Below, in pieces: positions 55,598 through 64,000 of a stretch of DNA of 64,000 nucleotides. The DNA is taken from NCBI RefSeq assembly GCF_009765785.1, contig NZ_LMUT01000012.1, positions 510,403-574,402 of the forward strand, read 5' to 3'. The translations under genes were made by a program, and so were the position numbers. The notes beneath the pieces are model-generated. The model did not search any database. It was not told where the DNA came from and saw only the letters and a list, made by a program, of their open reading frames with translations. How positions within the stretch are numbered: the first letter of the stretch is position 1; each line of letters opens with the position of its first letter. The stretch comes from Granulicella sp. L46. GTDB lineage: Bacteria; Acidobacteriota; Terriglobia; Terriglobales; Acidobacteriaceae.

Positions 55598-55993
55598 GGA
55601 TAAAACTGCTCCGGGGTCCAGTGCTCAATCGCTTGCGTCAGTCGGTGGACAGCCCTATTCGAGTGGCAGAAGACTGCCTCCCAAAGAGAGTGTGTTCTAT
55701 ACGATGATGTCAGCGGGAATGAGTGATGCAAATAAATGAGAGCCTGCGACTGGGTCCCGCGCGCATGTCCTCAATCCAAAGTGTAGCAGCGTGGTTGGCG
55801 AGGGTCAATGCGCAGGAACGGAACTCGGGAACACTCTGGCCGAACATCGCTCATTTTGGGCGGCCTGTGACCGTGGCCCTTGCTGCGCCGATTGAGGTGT
55901 GCGTGGCTCGGCGGTTGGGAAGACAAATTTGCTGCGGCATCCACATCTCTGGTCGGGTTCCCTGGCGAGGGTGCGGCCTGTAATACTGCTGTA
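55598..55993. other. Divergent gap between rpsA and the HIT gene
   Basis: This 396-bp gap should carry the rpsA leader and the promoter of the HIT gene. Open frames seen in it are short and lack domains. No clear riboswitch or S1-leader structure could be recognised by eye. Confidence 0.4.
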
Positions 55994-56575
55994 ATGGATC
56001 ATCTTTGGACACCGTGGCGCTATGCCTATGTGACGGGCGCGGACAATTCCAGGCGGAAGCTCGGAGTTCCCGAGGCGCTGGCGGGCTGGCCTGGAGACAA
56101 GCATTGCGTTTTCTGCAACATGATCGCGGCGGTGGATTATGCGATCGAGCACGGCATGCCGCGGGAACAGGCGGAGGAGGCGGTTTACATTCTGGAGCGG
56201 GGGAAGAGCTGCTTCATGGTGCTCAACGCCTTTCCTTACAACAGCGGACACTTGATGGTGGTGCCGTACCGGCATGAGCAGAGCCTGGCGGGGCTGACGC
56301 TGGAAGAGGCGGACGAGCTGCTCCGGATGACACGGCAGGCGGAGCGAGTTCTGCAGGCGGTGTACCAGCCGCATGGGCAGAACCTGGGGTTGAATCTGGG
56401 CAAGGCCGCGGGCGCAGGGGTTGCGGAACACCTGCATTTGCATGCGGTTCCGCGCTGGATCGCGGACAACAACTACATGAGCGTACTGGCGGAGACGCGC
56501 GTTCTTCCCGAGATGCTGGACGAGAGCTGGCGGAGATTACGGGCGGCGCTGGCGCTGGATACGCTCGAACAGTAA
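55994..56575 (+). CDS. HIT-family nucleotide-binding hydrolase/phosphorylase
   Basis: A 193-residue HIT protein, with a CVFC motif (KHCVFCNMI, zinc-binding type) near residue 37 and the histidine triad HLHLHAVPRW near 146. The MDHLWTPWRYAYV start is typical of the Ap4A-phosphorylase-like branch (Rv2613c group). ATG 55994 is used as the conserved start; the frame is open further upstream. It cleaves or phosphorolyses dinucleoside polyphosphates or nucleoside phosphoramidates. Confidence 0.88.
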   Translation: MDHLWTPWRYAYVTGADNSRRKLGVPEALAGWPGDKHCVFCNMIAAVDYAIEHGMPREQAEEAVYILERGKSCFMVLNAFPYNSGHLMVVPYRHEQSLAGLTLEEADELLRMTRQAERVLQAVYQPHGQNLGLNLGKAAGAGVAEHLHLHAVPRWIADNNYMSVLAETRVLPEMLDESWRRLRAALALDTLEQ

Positions 56576-56690
56576 GCAGCGAAACGCCCTGTATTGGTGC
56601 GGTCGGGATGCGCAATGGATTGCGCTGCAGGCGACCGTGCGAATTCGCGATTATTTGTTCTGTTAGCAATTTTTTCCGCCGCATTGCATG

Positions 56691-56704
56691 CAACTCTTGA
56701 GTTG
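56691..56704. promoter_or_regulatory. Palindrome before the 56762 gene
   Basis: CAACTC-TT-GAGTTG, a perfect 6-bp dyad about 57-70 bases before the start of the next gene; operator-like, function unknown. Confidence 0.3.
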
Positions 56705-56761
56705 AGGAACGCCGTCTGACATAGAGAACGAATTGCGACCAAAATCCAAGGAGGATTCCCC

Positions 56762-57112
56762 ATGTCACAGCCACCAGCACGGATGAGCTCCTGGATTAGC
56801 AAGCTTGGCGATGTGGTTCGGATGCCGAAGCTGGCATCGCGGCACGGGGTACACGGTGGAACGGCGTGGTCGCTTCCGTTTGAAGAGGCGGGGATGATGC
56901 AGCCGCAGGATGGCGCCGTGGACACACGGACGCGGATGGCCAACATTCGCTCGCACCAGCACAGCGATGGGTTGCATGAGCCGGAAGATGCCCGGCTGAC
57001 CGGCGGAACCCGGTCTCTGGATCGGCGGCTGCTAGGTTTGAATGTGCTGGATATGTATGTCAAACGTTCCGCGGTGGCGGTCAAGCCGATTACGCGCGTC
57101 GAAGTCGCATAA
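56762..57112 (+). CDS. Hypothetical protein
   Basis: A 116-residue protein with a strong ribosome site (AAGGAGGA, 7-8 bases before ATG) and a T-run terminator behind it, so it is very likely a real, well expressed, single gene. The product is soluble, with segments such as WISKLGDVVRMPKLASRHGV, TRMANIRSHQH and SLDRRLLGLNVLDMYVKRS. No family is recognised; no signal peptide or membrane segment is present. Confidence 0.65.
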   Translation: MSQPPARMSSWISKLGDVVRMPKLASRHGVHGGTAWSLPFEEAGMMQPQDGAVDTRTRMANIRSHQHSDGLHEPEDARLTGGTRSLDRRLLGLNVLDMYVKRSAVAVKPITRVEVA

Positions 57113-57158
57113 GTTTCAAGGAGCCTTGCTCACGCAGGCATAAACTTTTCACTTGCAG

Positions 57159-57185
57159 CCGGGCCAATTGGCCCGGTCTTTTTTT
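57159..57185 (+). terminator. Rho-independent terminator
   Basis: CCGGGCC-AATT-GGCCCGG (57159-57176) followed by TCTTTTTTT. It closes the gene at 56762. Confidence 0.92.
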
Positions 57186-57221
57186 GTCCAAAGGTTCGGG
57201 TGGGGGAATTGCGGCTGGCGG

Positions 57222-57731
57222 CTAGCTCTGATTGGCGGGGGCGTGGTGCGACCGGTTTGCGGGAGTGACCTCGAAGTTGGTGACCTTCCAGACATTGCCG
57301 CTGAGGCGTTGATAGACGCGGGTATAGCGATAGGCCCCGTGGAGGATCTCGTCCGCGGAGGTGCCCTCGACCTGGGCGAGGCAGGTGACGATGGCGATGT
57401 TGCCGACGAGCTTGATCCTGGTATCGGAGATATCGAGCTTGGTGATGGTGAACTTACCATCGCGCATGCGAGCGAGTTGCTGGGTTTTGGTTAGGACCTC
57501 GCCAGTGTCGGTTATACCGAGGTAGTCGTCGGAGAGGAGCTTATCCATGGCAGGAATGTCATCGGCGAGAGCGGCCTTTTTCCATTGGTGCTCGAGCTCG
57601 ACGATCTGGGCGCGTTCAGCGCGCTTGTGCTCACGGTGGGCGCGGTCCTGGGCGGAGGCGTGCGGAAGAGCTGCCAGAAGGGAGACAGCCATCACAGCAA
57701 CGAGCACACGCATTGGCAGCCGGCGCAACAT
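57222..57731 (-). CDS. Secreted SnoaL/NTF2-like protein (DUF4440)
   Basis: A 169-residue protein with signal peptide (MRVLVAVMAVSLLAALPHAS) followed by an NTF2-like domain of the DUF4440 type: IVELEHQWKKAALADDIPAM, LLSDDYLGITDTGEVLTK and the beta-strands VGNIAIVTCLAQVEG, YTRVYQRLSGNVWKVTNFEV. Such folds bind small ligands or act as simple enzymes; the role here is unknown. Start ATG 57731 is chosen for the signal peptide; the frame is open to 57803, and ATG 57713 is another choice. Confidence 0.78.
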   Translation of the reverse strand: MLRRLPMRVLVAVMAVSLLAALPHASAQDRAHREHKRAERAQIVELEHQWKKAALADDIPAMDKLLSDDYLGITDTGEVLTKTQQLARMRDGKFTITKLDISDTRIKLVGNIAIVTCLAQVEGTSADEILHGAYRYTRVYQRLSGNVWKVTNFEVTPANRSHHAPANQS

Positions 57732-57876
57732 GGGCGTACCGGATGTTAGACCGGAAATCGAGGCCACGTCAAAGTTCTTTGTAACGGCTGCGTGAATAGA
57801 CATCGTTGCACCTAACCCTTAGACGTTCGGATGCGGGCAGGAGCAGGCGCGGGCGTTTATTGACCGGAGGGGAGGC

Positions 57877-58164
57877 TCAGGCGATGGCGGTAAGGTTCTC
57901 GACATTGCGCTCGAGCATGTGCTGATACAAGCCGCCGACGGCGTATTTGGCGAAGTGCGGCGTGGCGCGGTGGGCCTCGGCTGCGGCTTCGTCGCGGTAC
58001 TGCTCGTAGATGACGATGGTGTCAGGATCGCTCTCGACGATGTGCGGAATGTACACGACGCAGCCAGCCTCCTGGCGGGAGAGGCGGGTGAGCTCGCGAA
58101 GGATCTGGTGGATCTCATCGCGATCGTCGGAACGGAAGGTCATGCGTACGGTGAAGCTGATCAT
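57877..58164 (-). CDS. Antibiotic biosynthesis monooxygenase (ABM) family protein
   Basis: A 95-residue ABM-fold protein (ISFTVRMTFRSDDRDEIHQI, EAGCVVYIPHIVESDPDTIV, IYEQYRDEAAAEAHRATPHF), as in quinol monooxygenase YgiN. These dimeric proteins act on quinones or serve as small sensors. Three short direct repeats of CTCAGTT lie between it and purA. Confidence 0.88.
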   Translation of the reverse strand: MISFTVRMTFRSDDRDEIHQILRELTRLSRQEAGCVVYIPHIVESDPDTIVIYEQYRDEAAAEAHRATPHFAKYAVGGLYQHMLERNVENLTAIA

Positions 58165-58207
58165 TAAAGCTCTCAGTTCTCAGTTATTCGTTCTCAGTTG
58201 CTCAATG

Positions 58208-59632
58208 CTAGGCGAAGAGTTCTTCGAAGCCGGGACGGGTCATGGTCTGGACGCGGTCGGGGCCGGTGGAGATCATACCGATTTTAGCGCCGCTCTCGCG
58301 CTGGATGAACTCAAGGTACTCCTGTGCGAGCTTGGGGAGTTTGTCGTACTCGGTAATTCCTTCAGTGGAACACTTCCAGCCCTTGAGGGTTGTGTAGATG
58401 GGGTGAATTGATTTGAAGCCGCGAACGTCGGCGGGGATTATGTCGGTAACGTGGCCGTCGATCTCGTAGGCGGTGCAGATGGGAATCTCGTCGCACTCGT
58501 CGAGGACGTCCATCTTGGTCACCACCAACCATTCCGTCGAGTTGATCATGTTCGAGTAGCGGAGCAGGGGGATGTCGAGCCAGCCGCAGCGGCGGGGGCG
58601 GCCGGTGACGGCTCCATACTCCTGGCCACGCGCACGGAGCAGCTCGGCGGAGTAGCCATCGATCTGGGTGGGGAACGGACCTTCGCCGACGCGGGTGACG
58701 TAGGCCTTGGTGACTCCGATGACGGTGCCGATGCGCGTGGGGCCGACGCCTGTACCGGTGACCGCGCCGCCTGCTGTGGAGGAAGAACTGGTGACGAAGG
58801 GATAGGTTCCGTGGTCGATGTCGAGGAGAGCACCCTGGGCACCTTCGAACATGACGTTCTGGCCGGCGTTGAGGGCGTCGTTGAGCATGTAGGCGGTGTC
58901 GGTGACGAACGGGGCGATCTGCTCGGCGGCGCGGACGTAGTCTTCGTACATCTGCTTGGGGTCGAGCGGCTCGGTGCCGAAGAGGGCGTGGGCGATGGTG
59001 TTCTTCTCGTGGCAGGCGTTGTTGATGTGGGTGCGCAGCAGCGAGGTATTGAGGAGGTCGACGACGCGGAGGCCGTTGCGGTGGATCTTGTCTTCGTAGG
59101 CGGGGCCGATGCCGCGGCGGGTGGTGCCGATGGTCTGGCGGCCGGGAGCGGTTTCGGCGGCCAGCTCGATCATGCGGTGGGAGGGCAGGATCACCTGGGC
59201 GCGATTAGAGATGAAGAGGTTGCCGTCGACTTCGACGCCCGCGTCGCGGAGCTTCTGGACTTCGCCGAGGAAGGCCATGGGGTCGAGGACTACGCCGTTG
59301 CCGATGACGCCTTTGCAGCCGGGGCGGAGGACGCCGCACGGGATGAGCTGCAGAACAAACTTTTTGCCGTGAATGATGACGGTGTGGCCGGCGTTGTGGC
59401 CGCCGGCGTAGCGGGCGACGATGTCGAACTTTTCGCTGAGGACGTCGACAATCTTGCCCTTGCCTTCATCGCCCCACTGGGCTCCAAGGATGACGGCGGA
59501 TGGACGGCGGTTCGCGCGCGGCGAGACGGACTTTTCGGATTGGCTCACGAGGAAGATGGCTCCGGAGATGATGCTCGGGGGGAAGTGCGCGCAGCGTGAT
59601 TCCCGAAGGAACCGCTCGCGCCCATGATTCAT
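58208..59632 (-). CDS. purA: Adenylosuccinate synthetase
   Basis: PurA converts IMP and aspartate with GTP to adenylosuccinate in AMP synthesis. The GTP-site motif GAQWGDEGKGK, YAGGHNAGHTV, IGTTRRGIGPAYEDK and TGRPRRCGWLD are intact. The frame allows 474 residues, about 45 more than usual; a GTG at 59548 would give the normal size, but neither start has a good ribosome site. The stop lies at 58208. Confidence 0.96.
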   Translation of the reverse strand: MNHGRERFLRESRCAHFPPSIISGAIFLVSQSEKSVSPRANRRPSAVILGAQWGDEGKGKIVDVLSEKFDIVARYAGGHNAGHTVIIHGKKFVLQLIPCGVLRPGCKGVIGNGVVLDPMAFLGEVQKLRDAGVEVDGNLFISNRAQVILPSHRMIELAAETAPGRQTIGTTRRGIGPAYEDKIHRNGLRVVDLLNTSLLRTHINNACHEKNTIAHALFGTEPLDPKQMYEDYVRAAEQIAPFVTDTAYMLNDALNAGQNVMFEGAQGALLDIDHGTYPFVTSSSSTAGGAVTGTGVGPTRIGTVIGVTKAYVTRVGEGPFPTQIDGYSAELLRARGQEYGAVTGRPRRCGWLDIPLLRYSNMINSTEWLVVTKMDVLDECDEIPICTAYEIDGHVTDIIPADVRGFKSIHPIYTTLKGWKCSTEGITEYDKLPKLAQEYLEFIQRESGAKIGMISTGPDRVQTMTRPGFEELFA

Positions 59633-59714
59633 TTTATACCGACTGGCTGTGAAGCCTATCCGGCTAGCTTTGCGGGCTTATCCCGGGCAGGTTAGCAATC
59701 GATCCTCAGCAGGT

Positions 59715-60224
59715 TTATCGCTTGCGCGGCATGCTCAGGTCTAGGTCGGTGGCGGTTAGCTGCTTGGTTAGCAGGATGATCTGGCCGGTGTGCATTTCTA
59801 CGTGGCCGACGACTCTAAAGATGGCTTCGAGGGTGGTGGTGTGACGCCAGGTGCCGGTGGGTTGCGGGTCGATGACCGTGAGGAGGCGCTCGGGCGAGAG
59901 GGCGGCGATGACGCGGGCGGACTCGTCGAGTGTGGCGTTGAAGCGGGCGCGGGCTTCGGCGGAGTTGGTGGAGGGGATGAGGGTGAACTCTTCGTCACGC
60001 TGGCGGACGTCGGGCTGGTCGGCGATGCCGTGTAGGATCCACTGGCGCATGTTGCCTTCGAGATGCAGGAGGAGGTTGGCGATGGAGTTCTCGTGATCGC
60101 CGTTGCGATGCCAGATCTGGTTGTCGGTTAGCTTGTCGAGGCAGGCGGCGATGGATTTCTGGGATTGGTGCAAGCGCTTGGCGGCGTAGTCGAGGAAGTT
60201 GTCGGCAACAGGGTTGGAGGACAT
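59715..60224 (-). CDS. DinB-family protein (DUF1572-like)
   Basis: A 169-residue four-helix DinB-like protein with metal-ligand histidines in LLLHLEGNM and GHVEMHTGQI. DinB folds include thiol transferases (bacillithiol/mycothiol-type) and metal-binding proteins of unknown role. It is divergent from mutM (51-bp gap). Confidence 0.85.
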   Translation of the reverse strand: MSSNPVADNFLDYAAKRLHQSQKSIAACLDKLTDNQIWHRNGDHENSIANLLLHLEGNMRQWILHGIADQPDVRQRDEEFTLIPSTNSAEARARFNATLDESARVIAALSPERLLTVIDPQPTGTWRHTTTLEAIFRVVGHVEMHTGQIILLTKQLTATDLDLSMPRKR

Positions 60225-60275
60225 GCGGCCATTTTACGGCGCGTCGATTCGCGGGCGTGAGTAATCTAAGGGACT

Positions 60276-61151
60276 ATGCCGGAGTTGCCTGAGGTCGAGA
60301 CGGTTGCGAATGGGGTGGATGCGCGGGTGCGCGGACAGCGGATTGAGCGCGTGTGGACCAGTGGCAAGCCGCAGACGTTTAAGTCCAGTGAGGCGGAGAT
60401 TGTGGAGACGCTGACGGGGGCGCGGATTGAGCGAGTGCGGCGCGTGGGTAAGACGATTGTGATGGATTTGGCGAGGAAGGGTGGCGGCTCGAAGGAGAAG
60501 CAGATTCCCAAAGGGAATGACAGCAAGAAAGGCAAAGGCACACTGATTTCCGCGCAATTCCTGGTGCATTTGGGGATGACGGGGAGGCTGCTGGTATCGC
60601 AGGCGGAGGTGCCGCTGCCGCTGCATACGCATGCGGTGCTGTCGCTGGGGGACGGGCGCGAGGTGCGGTTTGTCGATCCGCGGCGATTTGGGCGGCTGTC
60701 GGTGGTGACCGAGGTAGGCGGGTATGCGGGGCCCGGGGCGGAGCCTACTACGATTTCGGTCGAGGATTTTTCGAAACTGTTCAAGGGGCGCAAGCTGGCG
60801 ATTAAGGCCGCGCTGCTCAACCAATCGATCCTGCATGGGGTGGGGAATATCTATGCGGATGAGAGCTTGTTTCGCGCGGGGATTCGGCCGCGAAAACAGG
60901 CGGGGCGGCTGACGAAGGCGGAGCTGGCGCGGCTGCATGCGGCGCTGCAGCAGGTGCTGAAACATGCGATTGAGTTGGGCGGGTCGTCGGTGTCGGATTA
61001 CGTGGATGCGGATGGGGTGCGGGGGTTCTTTCAGCTGGAGCATAAGGTGTATGGGCGGGCTGGGGAAGATTGCCGAGACTGTGGGACGGCGCTGAAGAAG
61101 CTCGTCGTGGGTGGGCGCACGACGGTGTATTGCCCTACGTGCCAGCATTAG
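60276..61151 (+). CDS. mutM: Formamidopyrimidine-DNA glycosylase
   Basis: A 291-residue MutM/Fpg removing 8-oxoguanine. It has the catalytic N terminus MPELPEVETVANGV (Pro2, Glu3), the LNQSILHGVGNIYADESLFRAGI helix-two-turn-helix, and a zinc finger C-x2-C...C-x2-C (CRDCGTALKK...YCPTCQH). A basic insertion (RKGGGSKEKQIPKGNDSKKG, about 67-86) is longer than in E. coli. Confidence 0.96.
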   Translation: MPELPEVETVANGVDARVRGQRIERVWTSGKPQTFKSSEAEIVETLTGARIERVRRVGKTIVMDLARKGGGSKEKQIPKGNDSKKGKGTLISAQFLVHLGMTGRLLVSQAEVPLPLHTHAVLSLGDGREVRFVDPRRFGRLSVVTEVGGYAGPGAEPTTISVEDFSKLFKGRKLAIKAALLNQSILHGVGNIYADESLFRAGIRPRKQAGRLTKAELARLHAALQQVLKHAIELGGSSVSDYVDADGVRGFFQLEHKVYGRAGEDCRDCGTALKKLVVGGRTTVYCPTCQH

Positions 61152-61175
61152 CGACTGCGGGTCTACACTTTCTGG

Positions 61176-61751
61176 ATGTTGAAGTGCGCGATCACGAGCG
61201 GGGAAGGCTGGGCGGCCCTGGAGCATGTGCGGCGGTGGTCGCATGAGGGCGTGCAGTATGTGCAGCTGCGCGAGAAGCAGTTGGCGGCGGGCGAGTTGGT
61301 GAAGCTGGCGGCGGCGATGCGGGCGGGCCTGAGGGGGTCGGGCGAGACGAAGTTGTTGGTGAATGGGCGGCCGGATGTGGCGGTGGCAGCGGGGGCGGAC
61401 GGGGTTCATCTTACGGCACAGGAGGGCGAACTGACGGTGGACCAGGTGCGGGCGGTGTTTGGGGCGGCGGGTGCGGGAACGCCGATGATTAGCGTGTCTT
61501 GCCATACGCTCGAGGAGGTCTGGCGGGCGGTGGGCGAGGGGGTGGATTTCATACTATTTGGCCCGGTGTTTGAGAAGCGGGTGGATGGAGAGATGATAGG
61601 CGAAGGCGTGGGGCTGGGTAGGCTGCAGGAGGCCTGCGAGGTGGCTGACAGAACGCCGGTTCTGGCGTTGGGTGGGGTGACGTGGCCGCGGGCTGAGCTT
61701 TGCATCGAGGCAGGAGCGTCAGGCGTGGCGGGGATACGGCTGTTCGGGTAG
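61176..61751 (+). CDS. ThiE/TenI-family thiamine phosphate synthase-like protein
   Basis: A 191-residue TIM-barrel protein: YVQLREKQLAAGELVKLA, LLVNGRPDVAVAAGADGVHL, SVSCHTLEEV, FILFGPVFEK and LALGGVTWPRAELCIEAGAS. It is shorter than most ThiE and lacks a clear ThiE-typical GGxxQ loop, so TenI or a bifunctional role is possible. It lies 24 bp after mutM and is likely co-transcribed. No TPP riboswitch was seen. Confidence 0.83.
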   Translation: MLKCAITSGEGWAALEHVRRWSHEGVQYVQLREKQLAAGELVKLAAAMRAGLRGSGETKLLVNGRPDVAVAAGADGVHLTAQEGELTVDQVRAVFGAAGAGTPMISVSCHTLEEVWRAVGEGVDFILFGPVFEKRVDGEMIGEGVGLGRLQEACEVADRTPVLALGGVTWPRAELCIEAGASGVAGIRLFG

Positions 61752-61838
61752 GGCAGGACTGGGCTTGGGAATAGCGGCTGATTCCCTGCTGTTCGTTCGT
61801 TGATTGACGTGGGGGCGGAGGCGTCCTACCGTTAAGAC

Positions 61839-62390
61839 ATGGTTATTTCCCCTGCACAACTTGTTGATGAGCCGCTAAAGCTGGATGAAACGATTGCGCC
61901 GGGCGCGATCGAGTATGCGCCGGATATCCGGCAGGTGGGGCCGCTGACTGTTAATGGCCAGGCCGAGCTGATCGTGGAGCATCGGGGGCCGAAGGAGTTT
62001 GTAGAGGACATTCGGCTGCGGGCGAGCTTCAAGGGGCGATTTGAGCAGTTGTGCGCGCGCTGCCTGGAGCCGGTGGAGCAGGACCTGGAGGGGACGTTTG
62101 ACCTGATCTTCCGGCCTGGGGGTGTCGATAATGTGGCGGGGGAGCACGCAATTACGGAAGATGAGACGGAAATCGGGTATTATGAAGAGAGCGGCCTGCT
62201 GCTGGAGGACGCCGTGCGCGAGCAGGTGCTTTTGACCCTGCCCGGACGGACGCTCTGCCAGGAGGACTGCAAGGGTCTTTGCCCGCATTGCGGCATCAAT
62301 CGCAACCTCGCAAACTGTGAGTGTGTTGAGAAGCCGGTGGATCCACGGTTAGCAGCGTTAGCCGGGATTGCTGTTGCGCACAAAGGCTAG
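61839..62390 (+). CDS. yceD: YceD/DUF177-family protein
   Basis: A 183-residue YceD protein with the zinc-ligand-like CARCLEPVEQ and the C-terminal LCQEDCKGLCPHCG...NCEC cluster. The order yceD-rpmF-plsX is conserved in many bacteria and holds here. In E. coli YceD affects 23S rRNA processing and is linked to rpmF expression. Confidence 0.93.
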   Translation: MVISPAQLVDEPLKLDETIAPGAIEYAPDIRQVGPLTVNGQAELIVEHRGPKEFVEDIRLRASFKGRFEQLCARCLEPVEQDLEGTFDLIFRPGGVDNVAGEHAITEDETEIGYYEESGLLLEDAVREQVLLTLPGRTLCQEDCKGLCPHCGINRNLANCECVEKPVDPRLAALAGIAVAHKG

Positions 62391-62485
62391 GGCTGTTCGA
62401 GGTTGAACACCCGCAAGTTTCTGATTACCAAAGATTTCGGCCGCACAGCCTTGAGCTGACTGGCCAATGAAGAAGAGGGTTTACC

Positions 62486-62671
62486 ATGCCTAATCCAAAG
62501 CGCCGGCACTCTAAGCAGCGCACCGCAAAACGTCGTAGCCATGACTTCCTGACACCCGTGGGTGTCTCCAACTGCCCGAACTGCGGCGAGAAGAAGCTTC
62601 CTCACCGCGCCTGCAAGAAGTGCGGCGAGTACAAGGGTCGCGCCGTGGTTGCGGTCAAGGACGCTGCGTAG
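62486..62671 (+). CDS. rpmF: 50S ribosomal protein L32
   Basis: A 61-residue L32 with MPNPKRRHSKQRTAKRRSHD at the start and the zinc-ribbon cysteines of SNCPNCGEKKLPHRACKKCG (two CxxC pairs). It follows yceD and precedes plsX as usual. Confidence 0.97.
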   Translation: MPNPKRRHSKQRTAKRRSHDFLTPVGVSNCPNCGEKKLPHRACKKCGEYKGRAVVAVKDAA

Positions 62672-62787
62672 CTGGGATTCCCAGTGCGGGATTCGCAGTT
62701 CTAAGGGATTCGAGCGAAGTTTTGCCGGATCCTGCAGTGCGGATGAAGTTCCAACCAAAGTAAGAGAGTTTCGAGCCTACGCGCGTT

Positions 62788-63828
62788 ATGCCGATCGACA
62801 TCGTTCTCGATGCCATGGGGTCTGATAAAGCCCCCGACCCGGAGATTCGCGGAGCTATTCTGGCCTGTCGCCAACTGGACGTACGTGTCCACCTGGTCGG
62901 GCCGGAGGATGTTCTGCGTCCGAAATTAAGGGAGGCGCTGAAGGCGACCGAGCGGCCGGCCTTCCCGGGAACGCCAGGAAAGAAGCCACGGCTGCCGATC
63001 TTCATGGTGCAGGCCAGCGAGTGGATCAGCATGGAGGATAAGGCGGCTCAGGCGGTGCGGTCGAAGCGCGACTCGTCCATGCGTGTGGGGTTGAAGATGG
63101 TGCGCGAGGGGCGCGCGGCGGGGTTTATTACAGCTGGCAATACGGGCGCGGCGATGGCTACTGCCAAGATGGTGTTGGGATCGCTCGCAGGGGTGGACCG
63201 GCCGGCGCTGACCGCGATGTTGCCGACGAGTACGGGGCAGCCGTGCGTGATTCTGGATGTGGGCGCGAACGTGGATTGCGATCCGGAAAACCTGGTGCAG
63301 TTTGCGGTGATGGGACACATGTACGCGAAGAATGTGCTGCATGTGGCAAGTCCGCGGGTGGGGCTGCTATCGATTGGCGAGGAAGATTCGAAGGGCAACT
63401 CGTTGACCCGGGATACGCTGCCGCTGCTGCGCGCTCTGGGGCTGAACTTCATTGGGAATGTTGAAGGACGCGATCTGTTCAACGGCCACGCGGACGTAGT
63501 GGTGTGCGATGGGTTTGTGGGCAACGTGGCGCTGAAGACGAGCGAGGGGTTGGCGAAGCTGGTGAGCTCGTCGCTGCGCGAGAGTTTGAAGATGACAGTG
63601 ACGTCGCAGGTGGGGGCGATGCTGTCGCAGAAGGCGTTCAAGGCGTTCAAGAGCCGGCTGGACTACTCGGAATATGGCGGGGCACCGCTGCTGGGAGTGC
63701 GCGGGGTTTGCGTGGTGGGACATGGCTCGTCGAATGAGCGGGCGGTGATGAACGGGATACGGGTGGCGGCGGAGTTTGCGTCGGCGTCGGTGAACTCGGG
63801 CATTGAGGCAAAGCTGGCGGCGCGTTAG
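62788..63828 (+). CDS. plsX: Phosphate acyltransferase PlsX
   Basis: A 346-residue PlsX making acyl-phosphate from acyl-ACP for phospholipid synthesis. Features: IDIVLDAMGSDKAPDPEIRG, AGFITAGNTGAAMATAKMVL, VILDVGANVDCDPENLVQFA, DVVVCDGFVGNVALKTSEGL, and a C-terminal GGAPLLGVRGVCVVGHGSSN. It closes the yceD-rpmF-plsX run. Confidence 0.97.
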   Translation: MPIDIVLDAMGSDKAPDPEIRGAILACRQLDVRVHLVGPEDVLRPKLREALKATERPAFPGTPGKKPRLPIFMVQASEWISMEDKAAQAVRSKRDSSMRVGLKMVREGRAAGFITAGNTGAAMATAKMVLGSLAGVDRPALTAMLPTSTGQPCVILDVGANVDCDPENLVQFAVMGHMYAKNVLHVASPRVGLLSIGEEDSKGNSLTRDTLPLLRALGLNFIGNVEGRDLFNGHADVVVCDGFVGNVALKTSEGLAKLVSSSLRESLKMTVTSQVGAMLSQKAFKAFKSRLDYSEYGGAPLLGVRGVCVVGHGSSNERAVMNGIRVAAEFASASVNSGIEAKLAAR

Positions 63829-63906
63829 GCGGCTGATACTCGTCAGACGCTGCGGACACGACGTTTTGGCGCGCGGGGGAACAGAGTCTCTTACAATGAA
63901 GGTGCT

Positions 63907-64000
63907 ATGCGCTATCTGATCGCGATCCTCGCACTCGCCGGCATCTTCGATTCCGTGCTCGCCTTAAGAATCCACAACCAGAACCCGGCGGACGCGCCAC
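63907..64000 (+). CDS. Probable VKOR-type membrane protein, N-terminal fragment
   Basis: Only 31 codons are in the window: a hydrophobic N terminus MRYLIAILALAGIFDSVLAL then RIHNQNPADAP. The ALAGIFDSVLALRIH pattern fits the first membrane helix of vitamin K epoxide reductase-like proteins (disulfide-forming), but the evidence is a short stretch. The gene runs off the right edge and lies 78 bp after plsX. Confidence 0.5.
   Translation, partial: MRYLIAILALAGIFDSVLALRIHNQNPADAP

Noticed and set aside
58451-59599. A 382-codon open frame antisense to purA
   Set aside because: Shadow of purA codon bias; product rich in Gly/Asp/Val with no recognisable fold.

Overview
The window looks like chromosomal DNA of a soil acidobacterium (family Acidobacteriaceae, the Terriglobus/Granulicella/Edaphobacter type). 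The basis is gene content: an ADOP-type permease paired with a PadR regulator, a VWFA-related acidobacterial protein, FecR and M56-TonB proteins typical of that phylum, high G+C DNA, and short dispersed hairpin repeats. No species can be named. There is no phage, transposase or CRISPR array; the window is ordinary chromosome with several accessory-looking clusters.

Layout. 0-6.3 kb: the end of a TolC-type efflux protein, an NtrC/NtrY-like two-component pair, and a PadR-ADOP permease operon with a perfect inverted repeat before padR. 6.3-12.5 kb: a gene-poor stretch with tRNA-Ser(GGA), then two HisKA_3 sensor kinases facing a response regulator whose output is a MEDS domain, with no DNA-binding domain. 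12.5-26.5 kb: the most interesting part. It holds a large outer-membrane beta-barrel with a ten-heme cytochrome (an MtrAB/PioAB/DmsEF-like conduit), an FNR/CRP regulator with a cysteine cluster, a double universal stress protein, a radical SAM/SPASM protein next to protoporphyrinogen oxidase, a succinyl-CoA:acetate CoA-transferase, citrate synthase and fumarase. Six copies of GTGAY-N4-ATCAC lie in intergenic DNA of this block. The recognition helix of the local regulator (SRETVTR) has the residues by which CRP reads GTGA, so I propose a local redox regulon joining extracellular electron transfer, heme supply and TCA entry.

26.6-42 kb: a secreted alpha/beta hydrolase, bifunctional Rel (possibly leaderless), a BON-LysM protein, a Kbl-type enzyme, a lipoprotein, the VWFA protein, an overlapping operon TonB-like / small membrane protein / miaA / hslR, a MogA-like protein, a DedA-type protein, several membrane proteins of unknown role, and a small secreted peptide. 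42-53.5 kb: an enlarged RNase R with insertions, a higBA toxin-antitoxin pair with a clear operator-promoter, blaI with an M56-TonB protein, an ECF sigma factor operon with small membrane proteins, a FecR protein with a Gly/Ser tail, and a serine beta-lactamase-like hydrolase.

53.5-64 kb: housekeeping genes: rpsA with a strong terminator, a HIT protein, two small secreted or enzyme-like proteins, purA, a DinB-type protein, mutM, a ThiE/TenI protein, and the conserved run yceD-rpmF-plsX followed by the start of a probable VKOR-type membrane protein. Starts were moved from the longest frame to an internal ATG where a Shine-Dalgarno site or signal peptide favoured it. All site searches were done by eye and are not exhaustive.
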